Below, piece after piece: positions 12,978-18,340 of a DNA stretch of 18,340 bases. Below the pieces are notes generated by a model that did no database searches, was not told the DNA's origin, and saw only the letters and a program-made list of their open reading frames with translations. The number at the start of each line of letters is the position of its first letter. Positions within the stretch are counted from its first letter, which is position 1. The position numbers were made by a program, and so were the translations under genes. Origin of the DNA: Candidatus Kuenenbacteria bacterium CG10_big_fil_rev_8_21_14_0_10_36_11 (GTDB taxonomy: Bacteria; Patescibacteriota; Patescibacteriia; UBA2196); contig PFBP01000028.1 in assembly GCA_002778535.1 (NCBI GenBank), forward strand, positions 1 through 18,340, in the 5' to 3' direction.

Positions 12978-15038
12978 ATGAACATTTCTGAACTTTCCCG
13001 CCAAGTTAAAATTCCTGTCCAAGAATTAAAGCTGATTATCCCGGAGCTTGGTTTTGATGTGGGGCAAAAAGCCATTCAAGTAGACGGTCGGACTGCTGTA
13101 AAAATTATTGAGCAGTTGAATAATCCTATTATCAAAGAAAAAATGTTGGCTAAATTAAAAAATAATCAGCTATCTGGCGGAGAAAATCTAACAGTAAGAA
13201 AGAATTATCTTGATTTAGAAACATCAACTCCAGCTGGCGCTAAAAATCAGCATGCGAAAATATCTGTCGGTGAAACAATTGTCGTTAAAGATTTGGCCAA
13301 TCAGATGAATTTGCCTATCACCAAACTTATTTTAGAACTGATGAAAAATGGTGTCATGGCTTCTTTAAACCAAAAAATTGATTTTGAAACTGCTTCCATT
13401 ATTGCCGATGATCTTGGTTTCTCTGTTGAAAAAAATATTGGTGAAAAAAATAATTTAATTGAAACCGGCCAAACACGAGCTGAATATTTTATTGATGATC
13501 CAAAAAATATGGTGCCTAGGCCGCCAGTAGTAGTTGTCATGGGCCATGTTGACCATGGCAAAACAAAACTTTTGGACGCAATCAGAGAAACCAACTTGGT
13601 TGATGCGGAAGCTGGCGGCATTACCCAGCATATTGGCGCTTACCAAACAAAAAAAAATGATCAATCCATCACCTTCATTGATACTCCCGGCCATGAAGCT
13701 TTTTCTGCCATGCGCTCGCGCGGAGCCCAGGTCGCTGATATTGCGATTTTAGTTGTGGCAGCTGATGATGGCATTATGCCTCAAACAATAGAAGCTATTT
13801 CACATATTCGGTCAGCAAACTTACCTATGGTCGTGGCAATAAATAAAATTGATAAGCCAGAAGCTAATTTAGATAAAATAAAATCAGGACTGGCCGAAAT
13901 CGGCCTCACCCCAGAAGACTGGGGTGGGGAGACGATTTGCGTGCCAATCTCGGCCAAACAAAAAACGAATATTGATCTTTTATTGGAAAATTTGCTTTTG
14001 GTTTATGAAATGGAAAAGGAAAAAATTGTTGCCAATCCCAAGAGAAACGCCATCGGCACAATTATTGAAGCACATTTGGATAAAGGTGAGGGCCCGGTCG
14101 CGACAGTTTTAGTCCAAACCGGCACCTTAAAAATCAGCGATAGCGTTAAAATAGGATCTGCCTTTGGAAAAATCAGAACCATTAAAGATTGGCGCGGCAA
14201 AAATGTAGCCATTGCCTTGCCTTCAACGCCAGTTAAAATAGTTGGACTGAAGGCCACGCCTGAGGTTGGTGAAATTTTGCAGGTTCTTACAGACCAGAAA
14301 GAATTTAAAAAAGAACAAAAAAAGTTTAAAAATTATAAAGCGCCTGCTTTTATCAATACCAGTAAACACCTCATGAATGAACAGAAAAATCCAGTTAATG
14401 GCCAAGTTGGTGAAAAAGAAAATGTGCAAAAAATTAATATTATTCTAAAAGCAGATGTTTTGGGTTCTCTGGAAGCCATTGTTGAATCTTTAGTAAACCT
14501 TAATTTGCCTGATTTAGTAATTAATATTGTGCAAGCCACTCTTGGCAATATTACCGCGGTAGAAATTGAGCGCGCCGCGGCCCAAAACGCATTGATTTTA
14601 GGTTTTAATGTCAAGCCAAACCCCGCAGCTGAACAAGCGGCTCTGGAACAAAAAGTTGTAATTAAAACCGCGAAAATTATTTACGAGTTGATTGATTTTA
14701 TTAAGGAAGAAATGAAAAAAAATATTAAAGAAGAAATAATTGAGGAAGTAATTGGCCAGGCCAAAGTATTAAAAATTTTCCGCACTGAAAAAAAAACCCA
14801 GATTATCGGCGCAAAAATAACTGCAGGCAAAATTACTAAAGACTGCAAAATAAAAATCATAAGAAACAACGAACTAATGGGCAAAGCAACTTTGGCCGAA
14901 CTGCAATCCGGACGGCAAACTATGACCGAAGTGGTGGCAGACCAAGAAGCTGGTTTGAAAATTGAGGGCTTTAACGAAGCAGAGGAAAATGACCAATTGG
15001 AGATTTACAAAGAACAAAAGATTGTTAGAAAGATTTGA
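12978..15038 (+). CDS. infB: Translation initiation factor IF-2
   Basis: IF-2 is the GTPase that places initiator fMet-tRNA on the 30S subunit and promotes 50S joining. 686 residues, at the short end of the family because the N-terminal linker is reduced. An IF2_N-like motif opens the protein (SELSRQVKIPVQELKLIIPELG), and a second one spans about 97-150. The G domain has G1 GHVDHGKTKLLD (189-200, Lys where Ser or Thr is common), GGITQHIGAY (213-222), DTPGH (235-239), NKID (289-292) and SAK (325-327). Domain II (about 355-440), domain III (ILKADVLGSLEAI) and the C-terminal domain IV (VLKIFRTEKKTQIIGAKI...) follow in order. It stops with TGA. It stands alone on the plus strand; the usual nusA/rbfA neighbours are absent. 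Confidence 0.97.
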   Translation: MNISELSRQVKIPVQELKLIIPELGFDVGQKAIQVDGRTAVKIIEQLNNPIIKEKMLAKLKNNQLSGGENLTVRKNYLDLETSTPAGAKNQHAKISVGETIVVKDLANQMNLPITKLILELMKNGVMASLNQKIDFETASIIADDLGFSVEKNIGEKNNLIETGQTRAEYFIDDPKNMVPRPPVVVVMGHVDHGKTKLLDAIRETNLVDAEAGGITQHIGAYQTKKNDQSITFIDTPGHEAFSAMRSRGAQVADIAILVVAADDGIMPQTIEAISHIRSANLPMVVAINKIDKPEANLDKIKSGLAEIGLTPEDWGGETICVPISAKQKTNIDLLLENLLLVYEMEKEKIVANPKRNAIGTIIEAHLDKGEGPVATVLVQTGTLKISDSVKIGSAFGKIRTIKDWRGKNVAIALPSTPVKIVGLKATPEVGEILQVLTDQKEFKKEQKKFKNYKAPAFINTSKHLMNEQKNPVNGQVGEKENVQKINIILKADVLGSLEAIVESLVNLNLPDLVINIVQATLGNITAVEIERAAAQNALILGFNVKPNPAAEQAALEQKVVIKTAKIIYELIDFIKEEMKKNIKEEIIEEVIGQAKVLKIFRTEKKTQIIGAKITAGKITKDCKIKIIRNNELMGKATLAELQSGRQTMTEVVADQEAGLKIEGFNEAEENDQLEIYKEQKIVRKI

Positions 15039-15104
15039 ATAATAAATTTTCCTCGCCTTAATTTCTCCTGGCAACCAAGATATTATGACCATATTATATT
15101 GCCC

Positions 15105-15132
15105 ATAAAAAAACTTTGGAATTAAATTCCAA
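15105..15132 (-). terminator. Terminator candidate downstream of miaB
   Basis: TTGGAATT/AATTCCAA (15116-15132, minimal loop) is followed on the minus strand by AGTTTTTTTAT. It lies about 160 bases past the miaB stop. Confidence 0.5.
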
Positions 15133-15221
15133 CGATACCCTGAAGATGACCGCGGCGATTTTTATCTGTTCTGCAAAACATACATTTCAGCAAGTTTTAC
15201 TTTGAAAAAAACACGTTATTT

Positions 15222-15264
15222 ACGCTGTTCTAGATTGAAAAATCTGAATGGCGTTTTTATTTTT
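15222..15264 (+). terminator. Terminator candidate downstream of infB
   Basis: ACGC/GCGT outer arms enclose an internal loop and an AGATT-GAAA-AATCT tetraloop hairpin. A T-rich tract TTTTTATTTTT follows. It sits between convergent infB and miaB. Confidence 0.5.
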
Positions 15265-15290
15265 ACCAATTACAAATTACGGATTACTGA

Positions 15291-16778
15291 TTACTTTTTA
15301 ACCATTTCTCCTTCCAGCCCCCAAGGCCCAGCTTTAATTATTTTAATTTTAACAAACTGACCAATAAGTATTTTCTGTGTTTTTATACTTTCTGTGCTTT
15401 TTGTATCTAATTTTATTCTAACATTTTTCATCATATTTGTCCGACCAAAAGCAAAATTATCTTTGATTGATTCCGCCAGAATACTTATGGTTTGGCCGAC
15501 TAATTTTTGATTATTTTCCAATGCTGTTTTTTTTAAAATTTCATTCAGATAATTTTTGCGCTTTATTTTTTCCGCACTGGACACATTATCTTTTAATTTA
15601 GCCGCGGCTGTGCCAGGCCGGGGCGAATATTCTGCCAGATAAGCCATATCAAATTTTATCTTTTTCATAAGAGCCGCGGTGGCTTCAAAATCTTTTTTTG
15701 TTTCGCCAGGAAAGCCGACGATTATATCTGTTGAAATAGCAATATACGAATTATTAACGAATCGTTTACGAATTTTGTGAATAAGTTTTACATATTGCTC
15801 CGCAGTATACTTTCTATTCATGGCTTTCAAAGTTTTATCCGAGCCAGACTGCAGAGGCAAATGAAGATATGGCATTAAATGTTTACATTCTTTAAAACAA
15901 TTTATTAATTCTTCTGACATATCTTTCGGATGCGAAGTGAGAAATGAGAGCCAATAGTTGCCGGGAATGGAATCAATGAGTTTAAGAAGAATAGGGAAAT
16001 TAACAACATCATCTTTTGTCATCACCGCGCAAGCGGGGATCCCAGCGAATAAGCAATTGCTGGTTCCAGGAGATTCCCGCTGGAGCCTGCCCTCGACCAC
16101 GATCGGGGGCGGGAATGACATAAAAGATTGATACGAATTAACATTTTGTCCAAGCAGAATTATTTCTCTATATCCTTGAACACATAATTTGTTCACCTCT
16201 TTTAAAATTTCTTCTGCTGGCCGCGAGTATTCTTTTCCGCGAGTATATGGCACAGCGCAATAAGAACAAAAATTATCACAGCCGGTCATAATCGGGATAT
16301 AGGCAGTAAAAGGCGAAGAATGTTTGGGAGTAATAGAAAAATAACTTTTAAAGGGTTCGTAATTTGTAATTCGTAATTTGTAATTCGTAAAAAAATAATC
16401 TCTAATAATATTTGGCCAGGATACTAAATTTTTTATATCCAATATCAAATCTACTTTATCTTTCAATTTATCTTTGTCAGCAGGCAAAATACAGCCAGTG
16501 AGAATAATTATTATTTTTTTTATTTTTGTGTTTTCTGTGCTTTTGCCTGTCCCGAGCGAAGCTGAGGGGTGTTTTCTGTGCTTTTGTGTTTTTATGTTTT
16601 TCAACATTCCCCAGACTTTATCAACTGCCCGCTGGCGCACCGAACATAAATTAAAAATTAAAATATCCGCTTTGTTTTTTTCGGCAGATTTTATATTCAT
16701 ATTTTCAAAAACAGAGTCAATCCGTTCTGAATCAGAATAATTCATCTGGCAACCAAAGGTAATCAAATGATAAGTCAT
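15291..16778 (-). CDS. miaB: tRNA-2-methylthio-N6-isopentenyladenosine-37 synthase MiaB
   Basis: MiaB is a radical-SAM enzyme with two 4Fe-4S clusters that adds the 2-methylthio group to i6A37 of tRNAs reading UNN codons. The N-terminal cluster cysteines are C10 (FGCQMN), C45 (NLCSVRQ) and C96 (LTGCILP). The radical-SAM motif is C167-x3-C171-x2-C174 (GCDNFCSYCAVPYTRG). LGQNVNSY (209-216), HLPLQSGSDKTLKAMNR (306-322), DIIVGFPGET (351-360) and EYSPRPGTAA follow, with a TRAM domain from about 425 to the end. At 495 residues it is some 50-60 longer than usual. The excess is repeat-derived peptide: about 66-87 (HPSASLGTGKST), about 131-142 (TNYKLRITNYEP) and about 217-256 (PPPIVVEG...GIPACAVMTKDD), all in frame. 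The mRNA is probably leaderless. Confidence 0.95.
   Translation of the reverse strand: MTYHLITFGCQMNYSDSERIDSVFENMNIKSAEKNKADILIFNLCSVRQRAVDKVWGMLKNIKTQKHRKHPSASLGTGKSTENTKIKKIIIILTGCILPADKDKLKDKVDLILDIKNLVSWPNIIRDYFFTNYKLRITNYEPFKSYFSITPKHSSPFTAYIPIMTGCDNFCSYCAVPYTRGKEYSRPAEEILKEVNKLCVQGYREIILLGQNVNSYQSFMSFPPPIVVEGRLQRESPGTSNCLFAGIPACAVMTKDDVVNFPILLKLIDSIPGNYWLSFLTSHPKDMSEELINCFKECKHLMPYLHLPLQSGSDKTLKAMNRKYTAEQYVKLIHKIRKRFVNNSYIAISTDIIVGFPGETKKDFEATAALMKKIKFDMAYLAEYSPRPGTAAAKLKDNVSSAEKIKRKNYLNEILKKTALENNQKLVGQTISILAESIKDNFAFGRTNMMKNVRIKLDTKSTESIKTQKILIGQFVKIKIIKAGPWGLEGEMVKK
16017..16120. repeat. In-frame palindromic repeat inside miaB
   Basis: A 104-base segment bounded by TGTCATCACCG and GGGAATGACA, internally rich in CCCGC/GCGGG arms and much more GC-rich than the flanking gene. 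It encodes about residues 220-254 (ending GIPACAVMT), between the conserved QNVNSY and the segment before the SHPKDM motif. The frame stays open. Confidence 0.8.
16356..16390. repeat. Short tandem repeat GTAATTTGTAATTC inside miaB
   Basis: TTCGTAA and TTTGTAA units alternate five times across 35 bases. They encode TNYKLRITNYE between the N-terminal domain and the radical-SAM domain. A degenerate copy of the same unit lies at the miaB stop (15266-15293). Confidence 0.7.
16529..16585. repeat. Direct repeat flanking a palindrome-like insert inside miaB
   Basis: TGTTTTCTGTGCTTTT occurs at 16529-16544 and 16570-16585. Between them is a 25-base GC-richer segment containing CCCGAGCGAAGCTGAGGGG, a known type of dispersed bacterial repeat. 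The unit length is 41 bases. It encodes about residues 65-83, in frame. Confidence 0.7.
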
Positions 16779-16784
16779 AATAAC

Positions 16785-16812
16785 ATTTTAGCATTTTAAC
16801 ATATTAACACAA
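16785..16812 (-). promoter_or_regulatory. miaB promoter, probably leaderless
   Basis: TTGTGT (16812-16807) and TAAAAT (16790-16785) on the minus strand are 16 bases apart, with TGC before the -10. Only six bases separate the -10 from the ATG at 16778. Confidence 0.55.
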
Positions 16813-16852
16813 AAAAGATTATTAGCAACATTTGCACCTATTAGCATTACAT

Positions 16853-16886
16853 AAAAAACACCCGGAAATTAACCGCGTGCTTTTTG
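16853..16886. terminator. Bidirectional terminator upstream of miaB
   Basis: CACCCGG/CCGCGTG (16859-16879, one mismatch) is flanked by an A6 run on the left and a T run on the right. On the minus strand it would end the transcript of the small membrane peptide before the miaB promoter. Confidence 0.6.
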
Positions 16887-17054
16887 TTTGTGTTTTTGTT
16901 TTAAAGTACATCAGCTCCGATGTTTGTCCCGAGCTTTTATCTTTTATTTTAACACCACCTTGGCCATGTTATTTTTAATGCGTTAGTTTAAAACTAAAAC
17001 GCCTGTGGCTTTGGTTTATTCCGCCAGAAGCGGGATGAATTGTGTTTTTTTATC

Positions 17055-17171
17055 TTAGGCAAAAACTAAAGCCGCCACTAATAAAACAAATGATAAAACC
17101 ACAAAAAGACGGATATAGCGGCCGATTTGCGGGCTAATAAAAAAATACAATTCTGTATTTGGATGGTTCAT
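17055..17171 (-). CDS. Small membrane peptide, 38 residues, function unknown
   Basis: The frame reads MNHPNTELYFFISPQIGRYI, then a hydrophobic run RLFVVLSFVLLVAALVFA to the TAA. So a short polar N-terminus is followed by one membrane helix at the very C-terminus. I do not recognise a family. Support for reality comes from a strong promoter (TTGACT-N17-TATACT) about 50 bases upstream and from a terminator downstream at 16859-16879, with no other candidate product between them. There is no Shine-Dalgarno site, only an A-rich leader. It could instead be an untranslated RNA. Confidence 0.45.
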   Translation of the reverse strand: MNHPNTELYFFISPQIGRYIRLFVVLSFVLLVAALVFA

Positions 17172-17225
17172 TTTTGTTTTTATTTTGATCTGTTCAAAAG
17201 AAAACAGATTGCGCTTACTAAATAT

Positions 17226-17254
17226 AGTATAGCATGAATTTTAAAAAAAGTCAA
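17226..17254 (-). promoter_or_regulatory. Strong promoter at the IS edge, reading away from the transposase gene
   Basis: TTGACT (17254-17249) and TATACT (17231-17226) on the minus strand, 17 bases apart, with TGC before the -10. The -35 hexamer contains the TGA stop of the transposase, so it lies at or inside the IS end. Confidence 0.65.
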
Positions 17255-17275
17255 AATAGTGTATGTGTCCACCCA
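17249..17275. repeat. Probable end of the insertion sequence
   Basis: The 3' end of the transposase gene runs into TGTATGTGTCC, the kind of sequence found at IS ends. The complementary GGACACATAC also occurs at 5298-5307 before the transposase remnant. The partner terminal repeat would lie past base 18340, so the boundary cannot be confirmed here. Confidence 0.35.
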
Positions 17276-18330
17276 TCTTTGGACTCCTGATTAATTTTTT
17301 GATTCTCTAATGACATTATGTATTGTAATGGAGATAATTTGTTTTGAAAAGCAAAGTGCGGCCGTTTAGTGTTATACCAGATTAACCATTCCATTAAGGA
17401 TTGATTAAATTGAATTGGTTCTTTTAAAAGCTGCGTGTGGTAATCCACAAATTCTTCTTGGATAGTTCTATTGAATCTTTCTAAATGTGAATTCATTTTT
17501 GGAGTTCTGGGATATGTGTGGTAGTGCGTTAAGTGAAGTTTTAACAATTCCTGATTAAAATGTTTCTTAAACTCTGAGCCATTGTCAGTTAAGACAAAAG
17601 TCATTGGGTATGGAAAAACCAAACAACAATAATCAAAGAATTCTTTAGCAGCTAAACTGGCATGGCTTTTAGTGGCCCAGGCAAAGCCAAATCTGGTGTA
17701 AAGATCTTCAAAAGTAATCACATAACGTCTAAGCCCAGAAACAAACCTTTCCACTGTGTCCAAGGCAACTAAGTGTCCTGGGTATTCTGCTTTAAAGTCC
17801 TTGGGTTTTCTTAACACCTTAATCCTCTTAATTGGCTTAATCTTGCCAAAATGAGAAACCTTCTGAGGAAAGATTCTTAAACCACCTAAGTCCTTAATCA
17901 AGCGACCAATAGTAGATATTTTAGGACATTTAACAAGGTGATTAGAAACACAGAATTCTAATAACAAAGGATAAATCTTGTCTTTGCCTAAATTAGGATA
18001 TTGCCATCTTAATCGTTTAATTTCATTAATGATTGTTTCAGACCAGATTCTTTTCCTTTTTGTCTTAGGAACGCGTTTCTGTTCGTTTAAGGATTCAAAA
18101 GAACCATTGGCCTTTTTAACTTTCTTTTTCCAAAGGAAAAGAGTTGACCTTTTAACAGGAAAAGCTTCAATGGTTGCCTCAAGGCCATACTTTTCCCAGA
18201 ACACTAATACTTTGGCCTTGTATTGGGCTTTGTCAGTGATCATATATGTCCATTTTAGGGCATATTCGTATAATCTGACAAAACCTTTAATGCCGGTGAA
18301 TTTACAATGCGAATGATTAAAATATTCCAC
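17251..18330 (-). CDS. IS481-like / integrase-core (rve) transposase
   Basis: 359 residues from a GTG at 18330; no in-frame stop lies between this GTG and the window edge, so the start may lie further right. An N-terminal helix-turn-helix region (VLVFWEKYGLEATIEAFPVKRSTLFLWKKKV, 41-71) is followed by a second HTH-like block and then the rve catalytic core. The acidic triad is D191 (LVALDTVERF), D249 (FVLTDNGSEF) and E284 (NSHLERFNRTIQEEF), with QNKLSPLQYIM near the end, as in IS481/IS3-type transposases. All three catalytic residues are present, so the copy may be active. It stops with TGA. The product cuts and joins the ends of its own element. Confidence 0.88.
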   Translation of the reverse strand: MEYFNHSHCKFTGIKGFVRLYEYALKWTYMITDKAQYKAKVLVFWEKYGLEATIEAFPVKRSTLFLWKKKVKKANGSFESLNEQKRVPKTKRKRIWSETIINEIKRLRWQYPNLGKDKIYPLLLEFCVSNHLVKCPKISTIGRLIKDLGGLRIFPQKVSHFGKIKPIKRIKVLRKPKDFKAEYPGHLVALDTVERFVSGLRRYVITFEDLYTRFGFAWATKSHASLAAKEFFDYCCLVFPYPMTFVLTDNGSEFKKHFNQELLKLHLTHYHTYPRTPKMNSHLERFNRTIQEEFVDYHTQLLKEPIQFNQSLMEWLIWYNTKRPHFAFQNKLSPLQYIMSLENQKINQESKDGWTHTLF

Positions 18331-18340
18331 CTTAATCCTT

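Noticed and set aside
12873..13022. 50-codon N-terminal extension of the DHH protein
   Set aside because: It would overlap the infB start and contain both divergent promoters; the family homology begins just after MALTSDQ.

Overview
The window looks like part of the genome of a Candidate Phyla Radiation (Patescibacteria) bacterium, probably of the Parcubacteria group. The signs are AT-rich DNA with A/T-run intergenic regions, almost no Shine-Dalgarno sites, a large surface protein with an N-terminal helix-turn-helix, a small one-membrane-segment protein of a type I associate with CPR genomes, a degenerate DHH phosphoesterase, and a nucleotidyltransferase next to an O-antigen-ligase-like membrane protein. 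TGA is used as a stop (infB and the transposase end with it), so the code is the standard bacterial one, not the TGA=Gly code of Gracilibacteria/Absconditabacteria. The lineage is inferred; no rRNA or other phylogenetic marker was compared.

Layout. 1-4690 (-): the first 1563 codons of a giant surface protein that runs off the left edge; it has an HTH domain, one membrane segment, a short collagen-like Gly-X-Y stretch and then more than 1000 residues of Ser/Thr/Gly-rich modular repeats. 4691-6147: a gene-poor zone with two divergent promoters sharing one -35 hexamer, a candidate small RNA of about 120 nt with a closing stem and a terminator, a transposase remnant, a four-hairpin repeat element, several DnaA-box-like words and a bidirectional terminator. 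6148-6684 (-): a membrane-anchored protein of unknown function. 6883-8907 (-): the groES-groEL chaperonin operon, with tandem promoters, a near-perfect CIRCE operator and a terminator. 9114-11634 (-): a nucleotidyltransferase and an O-antigen-ligase-like protein, likely one transcript for surface glycan work. 11739-12872 (-) and 12978-15038 (+): a DHH-family protein and translation initiation factor IF-2, diverging from a 105-bp region that holds a good promoter for each. 15291-16778 (-): the tRNA methylthiotransferase MiaB. 17055-17171 (-): a 38-residue membrane peptide behind a strong promoter that abuts an insertion sequence. 17251-18330 (-): an IS481/integrase-core transposase reaching the right edge.

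Two themes stand out. First, a dispersed family of palindromic repeats with TGTCAT...ATGACA ends sits between genes and also inside genes. In the ligase and in MiaB these repeats are read through in frame and add extra peptide segments, much as Rickettsia palindromic elements do. Second, several genes have a -10 element only about six bases from the start codon, which implies leaderless mRNAs and fits the general lack of Shine-Dalgarno sites.

How the genes work together: chaperonin, IF-2 and MiaB are housekeeping protein-synthesis and folding functions. The surface protein and the nucleotidyltransferase/ligase pair serve the cell envelope. IS and repeat material marks the spaces between them.
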